The notes under the pieces were generated by a model. The model saw only the letters and a list, made by a program, of their open reading frames with translations, searched no databases and was not told the DNA's origin. Below are positions 18,476 through 26,841 of a stretch of DNA of 64,000 nt, piece after piece. The position numbers were made by a program, and so were the translations under genes. Source of the DNA: Micavibrio sp. UBA5572 (GTDB lineage Bacteria; Pseudomonadota; Alphaproteobacteria; Micavibrionales; Micavibrionaceae); the NCBI GenBank assembly GCA_002425415.1, contig DIMG01000029.1, positions 248,001 through 312,000 on the forward strand. Direction: 5' to 3'. The stretch's first letter is position 1. The number at the start of each line of letters is the position of its first letter.

Positions 18476-21400
18476 TGCCTGACGCAAGCGTTCCTGTTTT
18501 CTTTCGTGATAGGTCATGACATCGACAAACCCGTCATCAAAGACAGGGTTTTTCTGTGGTGTGTTAGGTTCTTTGTTCTCTTGATCCAGAATTTTTTCTT
18601 CGTTATCTCCCGTATCAGAGAATTTTTCCAGCTGTTCCAGAACATTGCGTAAATTGGTATAGTGACTTTCAAAGTTCTGATCCTCAACATCATTGGCTAT
18701 CGACTGGTCATGAGACCTGACACCTTGCAACAAAGATCTATCCTTACTTTGCAATGATTGGATTTTATCTTTAACCCATGCTTTGATTTGAAAGGTCGTT
18801 TTTTCACGAATAATCTGGAAAAAATTTCCATCGCCATAGAATGATGATTGTTGGCCGATCTCTCCACCTTCAAACGTATCATGGACAATCGATCTGCTCA
18901 ATTTTGTGGTTTGCGTGGTTTTGTAATCATGACCGGTTGTTCGCGTGACATTTGTTCCTTCGGTTGGAACATAGGTATCCATCTGGTCTCCAACCGTGAT
19001 TTTAAATATGCGGTCATACGTTCCACCATTTCCATCATCGGTTCTGACCAGAAGAGAAATTGTTTGTGTCGCCTCATAATCCAATGCTCCGGTTAAAACC
19101 AGATCTTGTCCGACAATTGAAAATTTATTGCCCGGATTAGTCAGGATCGTATAAGTATGGATGTCGGCAACATCTTCATCCACTGTTGAAAACTGGCCAA
19201 CAACTTTTCCGATTGAAGAGTTTTCCGTGACATGCTGGTTGGTTAAATTCAACTGACTTGGGCTCTCATTTACATCCAAAACATTAATGGTAATGGTTTT
19301 GGTGTCTGTCAATCCTCCACTGTCCGTGACTTTCACATCCAATGTAAAACTATTATTCACTTCAAAATTATTGGCAGAAACATTGGATAAGGTAATTTCT
19401 CCGGTTGAAGGATTCAAAGAGAAAACTCCCACTCCCGTTCCTCCTGTAATCGCATAGGTCAGTGTATCTCCCGCATCAACATCATCCCCCATAATTGACC
19501 CAACTGAAAAATTCAACGCCGAATTTTCATTCAGGGAATAGGTATCTCTTGGCAATGCTGCTAAAACATCTGTCCCCGTCCATTCGATCAGATAGGCACT
19601 ATTCGATCCTGCATTAATATCATTCCAACGGCCTGATGTTAAAAGCTGAGCGGCATCTTCATTCCCAGAATTATTCGGCTCTCCACCATTCCAATTGGTG
19701 TAGAACCCGTTTTGAGCACTTCCGGTTGATGTTCCAGACCAAAACAGACTTCCATTTTCCGGTCCGTCATCCCATAACCATTGCCCTTCTGTTGCTGCAT
19801 CGGATGCTCCGATAAGCGCACTCGATGTAATGAATGAAGTTAGGAATGCATTTTCTGCTGCTGACGTAATATTGGCCAGATAACCCGTTGCACCAAACAA
19901 AGTGCTGGCATTGGCATTTGTCTTGGCGGTTGCATAGTTGGCGGATGCCGTGACCAGTTTATAGAAATTTCCTGTGGCGGCACTGTAATGTAAGTTGAGA
20001 TCAGAATTAAGAACAATCGTGACTTGATCCAGTGTCGGAGCTTCGTTGACATCATTTATATTGATCGTTACGCTGGTTGTATGAGTTAAAGATCCAAATC
20101 CATTGTCAGTCCCGCGTACGGTCAAGGTGTAGCTTCCAATGTCTTCAAAGTTCGGCGAGGCGGCCAGTGTAATCACTCCGGTTATCGAATGAATAGCAAA
20201 CATACTTCCTGTGTTTCCACCCGTTATAGAATACGTCACTGCATTTGATTCAGCGTCAATTGAAGTCACTGTTCCAATCACTGTTCCTGCACTGGAATTT
20301 TCATTTACGGATGTTGTTCCAAATCCCGTTACGACTGGCGCCGTATTTTCCGGCACATCCAGCACATCAATTGTTATTGTTTTTGTATCGGTCATGACCG
20401 GCGCGCCATTATCCGTGACAACAATATCAAGCGTATAGGACGTTGTCGTTTCATAATCCAGTGCGCTGGCATTGGCGACAGATATATCCCCTGTTGTCGA
20501 GTTGATGGAAAATATACCCAATCCAGTTCCGCCCGCGATACTATATGTCAGCGTATCCGCTGTATCCGGATCTGTTGCGGAAATTTTCCCGATGACTTTT
20601 CCATTGTACGACTGTTCGGATACCTGAAAATTTCCCGGTGTTCCACCACTTCCGACTTCGCTTACAATAATATTATCAACTCCCCATGCTTCGTCATTGA
20701 CGGCCTGATTGAGAGTTGAGCTGAACCCTAATTTTACTGATGCTGCCGTTGACTGGATAGTTAATGAAAAATGAAAAGTCTGGTCATTCCATCCGCTATG
20801 AGCAAAATTTGTAGAAAAGGGCGTTGTTTTTTGTATGATCCAAGATACCGCTCCACTTGATCCATCAGAAGGCGACGCATAACTTGTGGTAAAGGGAACG
20901 TTATAAACGGCAACATCATCAACATAAATAATAAAATTTTCAGTGTCCCAGCTATCAATCCGGTAAAAATCAAATGAAATGGTTGCATAATCCTGAGTAC
21001 CGGACAAGGTATAGGTTTTATAAGTATCTTGAACACCACCTTCCGAAGAATGTCGCCCCAGATAATTAGTTAAAATTGATCCGCCATTTGTTGTGGTGTT
21101 ATCGCTCCATCCGGTTGCGCCAAATTCAAAGTCCTCGATTGATACCTGTGTCCAGCCGCTAATAACCGGGGCTTCATTGACCGGTGTTATATTCATGGCA
21201 AATGAATAGGACGGGCTTGTGGAGTACCCATCACTAATTGTGTAAGACATACTATCCAATGTTGTGTTGGCTACATCATGGTAATAAATAATATAGCCGT
21301 TATCGATGTCTCCTTTGGTGAAGCTGTCCCCCAGACCCAAATTCAAGCTTGTATTGCTGTTATATAAATGTCCAAAATCCGTGGCATCCGTAATGGTGAA

Positions 21401-22315
21401 ACATATATTTGCATCTGTATTATCTGCGTCTGTTGCCGATAAGTTTGCGAGTGGCGCGGATGTTAACTCGTCTAACGTTATTCCTGCATTGTTTGTTAGA
21501 ACAGGTGCAGAGTTCGCAATGGTTAATCCCCATTTGGTAGCCAAATAATTTTCAACATCGTGTACTTCGTCCGAAGATAAAGCCCTGTTGTATGTAATAA
21601 TCTCTGATATTTGTCCGTCAAGAAAATCGCCACTGGTGGAATCATCACCAACATAAATTCCGGTTGTTGTGGTACGCATCGCGGTTGTAGTGGATACTTC
21701 CAAAGATCCGTCAACACGCACATTGGCAGCTGTTCCGGATTGCCTCATGGAAACCAGATCATAATTTCCGGGAGTATAAGCACTTGTCGAATCATAAAAA
21801 GTGCCGTTCATATAGTAGCCGTATTTATTCAGGGAATTGTTGATAAAAATTGCATTGCGGGATGGGTTTTGCCCTAACTCGAATACGCCTTCTCGTCCAC
21901 CGAATGAATCTCTAGAAAAAACAACAAAGCTTGTATAGTTGGAACCAGATACCACTGATGTATTATTAAACAAGCGATCATTTACTCCATCAAATGTAAT
22001 GGTATTTAGTCCGTTGAGAGTTGTCGCCGCATAAACAGGTTGTGCCGCTCCTATACCAGAGACATTGAAATTGCTGGTGCTTTTATCAGCCCAAAGGGCG
22101 ACATTTCCTGAAAATCCATTATTACTTCCTCCTGTACCGGTTGCGGCATCATCACCATCGGTGTCGAAGATTGTTGTGGCATCAGCAGCATCCAGCCATA
22201 AAACCTGCCCCGTCAAAACAGGCAGCGACGCATCCAGCATCATGCGCTTTTCCAGCGGCATTCCTCCCATTTTACGTTTGGGCGGGCGGATTATGTCGAC
22301 CAGCTGCTCTTCCAT
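18464..22315 (-). CDS. Large multidomain adhesin: LEPR-like motif, LamG-like, cadherin-like and C-type-lectin-like domains
   Basis: A 1283-residue protein with no Sec signal peptide. LEKRMMLDASLP at residues 21-32 resembles the LEPR/LFDA motif found near the N-terminus of giant exported adhesins. Then follow a LamG/concanavalin-like domain (about 37-268), a cadherin-like domain (275-385), a jelly-roll-like stretch (390-545), two cadherin repeats (about 558-752), a C-type-lectin-like domain (about 772-913, with a WNGGEPNN and WNDI pattern), two more cadherin-like repeats (about 925-1105), and a polar, charged tail. Cadherin marks such as VTDNGAPV, ATDPDTADTLTYSI and DVNEAP recur. No RTX nonapeptides are present. 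It is last in the operon with the TolC/HlyD/M50 genes, 46 bp behind the M50 fusion, and is probably their cargo. Confidence 0.85.
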   Translation of the reverse strand: MEEQLVDIIRPPKRKMGGMPLEKRMMLDASLPVLTGQVLWLDAADATTIFDTDGDDAATGTGGSNNGFSGNVALWADKSTSNFNVSGIGAAQPVYAATTLNGLNTITFDGVNDRLFNNTSVVSGSNYTSFVVFSRDSFGGREGVFELGQNPSRNAIFINNSLNKYGYYMNGTFYDSTSAYTPGNYDLVSMRQSGTAANVRVDGSLEVSTTTAMRTTTTGIYVGDDSTSGDFLDGQISEIITYNRALSSDEVHDVENYLATKWGLTIANSAPVLTNNAGITLDELTSAPLANLSATDADNTDANICFTITDATDFGHLYNSNTSLNLGLGDSFTKGDIDNGYIIYYHDVANTTLDSMSYTISDGYSTSPSYSFAMNITPVNEAPVISGWTQVSIEDFEFGATGWSDNTTTNGGSILTNYLGRHSSEGGVQDTYKTYTLSGTQDYATISFDFYRIDSWDTENFIIYVDDVAVYNVPFTTSYASPSDGSSGAVSWIIQKTTPFSTNFAHSGWNDQTFHFSLTIQSTAASVKLGFSSTLNQAVNDEAWGVDNIIVSEVGSGGTPGNFQVSEQSYNGKVIGKISATDPDTADTLTYSIAGGTGLGIFSINSTTGDISVANASALDYETTTSYTLDIVVTDNGAPVMTDTKTITIDVLDVPENTAPVVTGFGTTSVNENSSAGTVIGTVTSIDAESNAVTYSITGGNTGSMFAIHSITGVITLAASPNFEDIGSYTLTVRGTDNGFGSLTHTTSVTININDVNEAPTLDQVTIVLNSDLNLHYSAATGNFYKLVTASANYATAKTNANASTLFGATGYLANITSAAENAFLTSFITSSALIGASDAATEGQWLWDDGPENGSLFWSGTSTGSAQNGFYTNWNGGEPNNSGNEDAAQLLTSGRWNDINAGSNSAYLIEWTGTDVLAALPRDTYSLNENSALNFSVGSIMGDDVDAGDTLTYAITGGTGVGVFSLNPSTGEITLSNVSANNFEVNNSFTLDVKVTDSGGLTDTKTITINVLDVNESPSQLNLTNQHVTENSSIGKVVGQFSTVDEDVADIHTYTILTNPGNKFSIVGQDLVLTGALDYEATQTISLLVRTDDGNGGTYDRIFKITVGDQMDTYVPTEGTNVTRTTGHDYKTTQTTKLSRSIVHDTFEGGEIGQQSSFYGDGNFFQIIREKTTFQIKAWVKDKIQSLQSKDRSLLQGVRSHDQSIANDVEDQNFESHYTNLRNVLEQLEKFSDTGDNEEKILDQENKEPNTPQKNPVFDDGFVDVMTYHERKQERLRQALLS

Positions 22316-22361
22316 CCTTTTAGTTTATCCTAAAAAAGTTAATTTTTGTTAAGACTTGCGC

Positions 22362-24488
22362 TTAATTCAAGCTTAGTTCCCGTCGTAAAAGTCCCCCAAA
22401 TTGCCGCAGGACAAATCCAAGCGGACTGATATTTTCACCTTTAATCAACAAAATCCCTTTTTGTTTAAATAATGAGGTTTGGTTATGATTTTCATCATGA
22501 TTGATTGCTTCGCATTTCACCCTGTACAGGCTTTGTTTTGGCCGTAGATATTTTTGTTGATTTCCTCCGATGTCACCTCCAATTTCAGCGATCAATTCAG
22601 GTGAAGAAATTTCCGAACTCGATACTTTATCTAATTCTTTGACGAATAGATCGACATGAGAAAAGACATTGCCTTTCATAACAAATTTTGCAGTATTGCC
22701 CGTTTGAATCCGGTCTCTTTGGGTATCGGGAATATAGGCCACATAAATTATTTGCGATGGGTCAATTACGCGCAATAAAACATCATCTATCCTGACTGTG
22801 CGGCCAATACTTATTCCACGCATCATATCTCGCACCTGCCCTTCAAAACCGGATACTATTATCAGATTTTTAATTTGGTCTTCCAAATGTATGATTTTTT
22901 TATGAATCAAATCAATTTGTTCTTCGATAACATCAGGCGTTTTCTGAGACTGGCCGGAGGATCGTAAATTACCCACGCGTTTTAAAAATTGCAGTTTTTC
23001 AAGATCCTGTTTAGCCAAAGCGTAATCTTGTTCAAGCTTTGGCGAAGTGAGAACCATCAAGACATCACCCTCATGAACCAGATCATTATCTTTGACGAAT
23101 ATTTTTGATATTTCAGCAACAACAGGAGCATGAACCTCCCTATAAGTTTTATGATACGCCACAGACGGCACTGAAATGGTCGAATGAACGGGAAGGACAA
23201 ACAAGATGGTTGTGATAATCAATATGCCAATAATAATTCTGGCGCGGGTATTGACCAGTATTTCCGAAGATCTCTCTTTCCAAATTTTTATTTCGGATAA
23301 AATCGGTCGAATAAGAAAAAACCAGATTTCTATCAGGAACAAAATTGTGCCAAGAGGTTGAAAAATCATGGTATAAACCAGAATGGCAATACCGGAAAAC
23401 AGAAAAAATCGATAAACCAGAAGAACTAAACCAAATACCATTAAAAATCTTGATCTTCTTTCGCTTAGGTCTTCGGGTCGAGGGTCATTCAAACCAAACA
23501 AGATTTTTCTGATTGCATGGCGGGCGAAAGAGCATGATCGGGATTGAAGATTTTCAATCTGCATAAAATCAGACAGAAGGTAATATCCATCAAAACGCAT
23601 CAGAGGGTTTAAGTTCACCACAAGTGACGACATCAAAGACACGGCAACAACATAAAAGGACAAAGTCTGAATCAAACTTCCAGACGGTGAAATATTCCAG
23701 AATAACAAAAATATTGTAGCCAGACATAGCTCAGCCCTGATCCCTGCAAAGCCTATCGCCATCCGATTGAGCTTATTGGTTAGTCGCCACGCCCCGCTGG
23801 TTTCTGTATATAAAACAGGATACAAGACAATAAATGCCGCGCCCATATGGGGAACCTGAACACCATATTTTGTGGCGGTATAGGCATGGGCCCATTCATG
23901 AATCAATTTAACAAACGCGAAAACAATTGCGATGGTCATCAATCCGGATGCCGAAGGGATTCCTGATGCGGTTTTAAAAAACTCGTCGCCACGTTCCATA
24001 GTAACAAACGCCAGAACAATCAGTGAAAACACCATCAGAAGAGTTGCTCCTTTTGAAAGCAGAGGATCAACATAATGATAGGTTTGTTTTAAAAAATTTT
24101 GCGGATGAAATAATGGAACCGTGAAATACAGGTATTGATGCAGTAATTTTTTCCAAAAACCCTGATCGAGATTATGTTTTACATCTGCGTTCCGGTCAGA
24201 TTCAATCAAATGATTGGAAATTAGAAAAACAATCAGGTTTTTTAAATCGTCTTCGTCTAGGTTAAGGCTGGTATTGGTATTGACATCAGAGATCAGGGAT
24301 ACACTATCCTTATGTAACCAGAATCGTGAGATACACTCACATTCCGCCCATGTCAGCTTGAAATAATTATTACTGACCGGATCATGTAGTACTCCGCTTG
24401 GCTCTCCTGTTGTGGGGTCTGCTGATCCAGGGAAATATTTTAGCCCATGTTTCAGACGCGGAAGCTTGAATGTTTTTTCGTCATTCAT
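22362..24488 (-). CDS. PqqD-like / site-2-protease (M50) / HlyD fusion membrane protein
   Basis: A 708-residue inner-membrane protein. Residues 1 to about 100 look like a PqqD-type winged helix (VLHDPVSNNYFKLTWAE). The M50 zinc protease part has HEWAH at 197-201 and NPLMRFDGYY with Asp300, so the metal site is complete. Several transmembrane helices lie between about 145 and 430. From about residue 435 there is a periplasmic HlyD-like adaptor half (biotinyl-lipoyl strand VHAPVVAEISKIFVKDNDLVHEGD, a coiled coil, then a barrel). Similar fusions exist as 'putative peptide zinc metalloproteases' near peptide exporters. It starts 1 bp after the GAF-HlyD gene and precedes the adhesin. Processing or export of the adhesin is a plausible role, but it is not shown. 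Confidence 0.85.
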   Translation of the reverse strand: MNDEKTFKLPRLKHGLKYFPGSADPTTGEPSGVLHDPVSNNYFKLTWAECECISRFWLHKDSVSLISDVNTNTSLNLDEDDLKNLIVFLISNHLIESDRNADVKHNLDQGFWKKLLHQYLYFTVPLFHPQNFLKQTYHYVDPLLSKGATLLMVFSLIVLAFVTMERGDEFFKTASGIPSASGLMTIAIVFAFVKLIHEWAHAYTATKYGVQVPHMGAAFIVLYPVLYTETSGAWRLTNKLNRMAIGFAGIRAELCLATIFLLFWNISPSGSLIQTLSFYVVAVSLMSSLVVNLNPLMRFDGYYLLSDFMQIENLQSRSCSFARHAIRKILFGLNDPRPEDLSERRSRFLMVFGLVLLVYRFFLFSGIAILVYTMIFQPLGTILFLIEIWFFLIRPILSEIKIWKERSSEILVNTRARIIIGILIITTILFVLPVHSTISVPSVAYHKTYREVHAPVVAEISKIFVKDNDLVHEGDVLMVLTSPKLEQDYALAKQDLEKLQFLKRVGNLRSSGQSQKTPDVIEEQIDLIHKKIIHLEDQIKNLIIVSGFEGQVRDMMRGISIGRTVRIDDVLLRVIDPSQIIYVAYIPDTQRDRIQTGNTAKFVMKGNVFSHVDLFVKELDKVSSSEISSPELIAEIGGDIGGNQQKYLRPKQSLYRVKCEAINHDENHNQTSLFKQKGILLIKGENISPLGFVLRQFGGLLRRELSLN

Positions 24489-24489
24489 A

Positions 24490-25779
24490 TCAAATTCCGC
24501 TTAACTGTCTGACAAATAAAACCGGTCGACGCAAAAGATCAAGGAACAGTATGCTCCAGCTTGTGCGGATTTTTGCTTGCCCTTTCCAACCGATCTTCAA
24601 ATTTTCCTGTCCATGAAGGTCTGCAATAATCTTATAGGTTGATAGGCCGTCTGCATCGAGGCTCGACTCATAGCCGATATTGCGAATAGTCGCTCTATAA
24701 CTCTTTGACGGTTGAACACTTAGAAAAAAATTAACATCGGCTTGATTTGTTACAGGAATCATTGCTTCAACTGGAACGCGGATCAAGGCTTCGATATGAA
24801 CAGGATCTGCAATTTTTATCAATACATCCCCCGCATGAACAGGATGACCTTCCAATGACTCTTTCGCAGAAAAGATGGCAATGCCAGAGCGTTGAGCTTT
24901 TATTTCAGAGCGTGCCAACAACGTTTTGGTATAATCCAGTTTAATTTTCTTTTCGGCAATGTCTGATTCAAGCTGACTGAGTTCCGCTTTCTTTTCAGGA
25001 ATTGATAAAGACTCACGACGCAAACGGGATAAGGATGATATCGCCACTTCCAAAGTTTGTTCGGCCAGATCCATATCGGCACGTAAGACGGTATCGTCCA
25101 TATTGACGATGACCTGTCCTTGCTCCACTTCTTCTCCTGGCTCAACCAACACAGCGGACACCAGACCATCCATCGGGGAGGTCATATAATCAGCATCTTT
25201 TGGTACAATTTCAATGGGCGCCGTGATGCTGGTTCTAACCGGAAAAAACAAAAGTGCTAGAGCCACAATAATGGCTATCTTGCGAAATTTTGACTGCCGA
25301 TGAAAAATGTTTTTTATGCGGTGAGGAAATGTTGCCATTCTTCGCAAATCATGAAGTGCAAAAATGGGTGAGTAAGACTGCACTAATTCCTCAATAATTT
25401 TATTTTCATCATCTGTATATGCTGTTTCATGTTCTAAAATCAAACCACCCAATAAGCCGTCTTGCTTGGTCTTGAACGGAACAAATGTTAGGCAGCTTTG
25501 ATCGGTTTCGTTTTGTTTTTTCTGAATACCAATTTTGTCTTTATCGAGCGTTTTAAGTTGATCAAGAATAGACAATGCATAAGGCCCTTTTGGATCAAGA
25601 ACTGCATTGCCTGAAATTTTTTCTAGTTCAGGGCCAAAGAATCTTTGACTCCAGACAAGTGCTTGACGATAGGAAATTAACTTGTTGCTTTGGTTGACCA
25701 CGACATATAAGAACTCTGACCTTGTTTCGGCTTCTTGAGCTTGTCGTGCCAGTGTTAGCAAGGTCAAAAGCTTGTCCAT
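24490..25779 (-). CDS. HlyD-type membrane fusion protein with N-terminal GAF-like domain
   Basis: A 429-residue protein. Residues 1 to about 155 look like a cytoplasmic GAF-type domain (CLTFVPFKTKQDGLLGGLILEH is characteristic). A single transmembrane helix at about 166-184 (IAIIVALALLFFPV) follows. The periplasmic part is an HlyD adaptor: SPMDGLVSAVLVEPGEEVEQGQ, a long coiled coil (225-300), and the second half of the lipoyl domain. Adaptors of this kind bridge inner membrane and outer-membrane channel. The cytoplasmic GAF domain is unusual and could sense a small molecule or dock a partner. The gene lies 24 bp after the other adaptor and 1 bp before the M50 fusion. Confidence 0.82.
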   Translation of the reverse strand: MDKLLTLLTLARQAQEAETRSEFLYVVVNQSNKLISYRQALVWSQRFFGPELEKISGNAVLDPKGPYALSILDQLKTLDKDKIGIQKKQNETDQSCLTFVPFKTKQDGLLGGLILEHETAYTDDENKIIEELVQSYSPIFALHDLRRMATFPHRIKNIFHRQSKFRKIAIIVALALLFFPVRTSITAPIEIVPKDADYMTSPMDGLVSAVLVEPGEEVEQGQVIVNMDDTVLRADMDLAEQTLEVAISSLSRLRRESLSIPEKKAELSQLESDIAEKKIKLDYTKTLLARSEIKAQRSGIAIFSAKESLEGHPVHAGDVLIKIADPVHIEALIRVPVEAMIPVTNQADVNFFLSVQPSKSYRATIRNIGYESSLDADGLSTYKIIADLHGQENLKIGWKGQAKIRTSWSILFLDLLRRPVLFVRQLSGI

Positions 25780-25803
25780 TGTTTTATGTTCTATCTTTTT
25801 GTT

Positions 25804-26841
25804 TTAGTTCTTAAGACTCAGATATCCGGCGACACCGGCATCTTTGATATGTTGAATATTCAGATCGACTTTTCCGCTCATACCCGATAGCAGCGGATCA
25901 CGATAGTCATCCAGCGCGGCACGCACCTGAATTGAACGGCTGACCGGATCTACTTCACCATAAATACGGGTGATCTTTCCGGTATAAGACCTACCCGTTT
26001 CATTCAAAAGTAATTCAATCGGTGCGCCGATATTGACCCAGCGCAGCCATTTAGAGGGCAGCAAAAATTCGACATGTAACGGATCGGCCGATGCGACTTC
26101 GAGCAAGACCCGATCTGTTCTGGTATATTCGCCTTCATTCGCCAATCTTTTTGTTACACGCCCATCAAATCCAGCGCGAATTGTACAATCATTCAGGCGG
26201 GCTTTATACAGTTTTATCTTGGCATCCGCCTGTTTATCTTCTGTTTCTATGTTCAGTCGATCGACATCAGAAATAATATCCAGTTTGAACAATTGATTAC
26301 CGTTTTTGGCTTTGGTGTCCGTGAATTTTTTCTCGACCCCTGCGATTTCTGCTTCGGCTTCCAAATCACCACAATCATAGCGGACAAGAATATCGTTCTT
26401 TTTGAATATATCGCCATTTTGCAATGGAATGTTTGATATTTTTCCATCACGGCTACTTGAAATTACGGCTTCTCTGGCTGGAACCAGAACGCCGTCAACT
26501 TCTAATGTATTTTCTTCCACTACCCATTCTTCAAATGGTTCCGGTTGCTTTATGTCTCTTCCTATTTCTTCACCGGATGCTGGTGAAATGGCCTCAGGCC
26601 AAAATGGCGGCAACGTGATAGACGATTCTTCGGTTTGATACGGAAGGTCGTTTAAGGTCATGACAGCTGCAGGCGGATTGCCTTGCTCCCGAGCAAGAGG
26701 GGAAAAGGTTCGGGATGGTAGAGTTTCCTCGTTTGACTCTGTGGACAGAATAACAAAACCGGACATTACCATGGCAACCAGTGCCACCAAACGTACCAAA
26801 ACGTGAAAAGACCATGCGCTGACGAATCCGTTATTGCCCAT
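25804..26841 (-). CDS. HlyD/RND-type periplasmic adaptor protein
   Basis: A 345-residue adaptor with an N-terminal membrane anchor (LVRLVALVAMVMSGFVIL), a proline-rich linker, a biotinyl-lipoyl motif (VPAREAVISSSRDGKISNIPLQNGD), a short helical hairpin, and a beta-barrel ending in IYGEVDPVSRSIQVRAAL and SGMSGKVDL. I chose ATG at 26841 because GGGAGGG lies just upstream. The frame stays open further upstream, but that would overlap the TolC gene by about 85 bp; the chosen start overlaps it by 11 bp. It would link an inner-membrane exporter to the TolC protein encoded just before it. No RND pump or ABC ATPase is encoded in the operon. Confidence 0.87.
   Translation of the reverse strand: MGNNGFVSAWSFHVLVRLVALVAMVMSGFVILSTESNEETLPSRTFSPLAREQGNPPAAVMTLNDLPYQTEESSITLPPFWPEAISPASGEEIGRDIKQPEPFEEWVVEENTLEVDGVLVPAREAVISSSRDGKISNIPLQNGDIFKKNDILVRYDCGDLEAEAEIAGVEKKFTDTKAKNGNQLFKLDIISDVDRLNIETEDKQADAKIKLYKARLNDCTIRAGFDGRVTKRLANEGEYTRTDRVLLEVASADPLHVEFLLPSKWLRWVNIGAPIELLLNETGRSYTGKITRIYGEVDPVSRSIQVRAALDDYRDPLLSGMSGKVDLNIQHIKDAGVAGYLSLKN

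Noticed and set aside
18464..22315. RTX-type adhesin exported by a standard type I ABC system
   Set aside because: No GGxGxDxxx repeats are present in the C-terminal part, and no ABC exporter gene lies in the operon.
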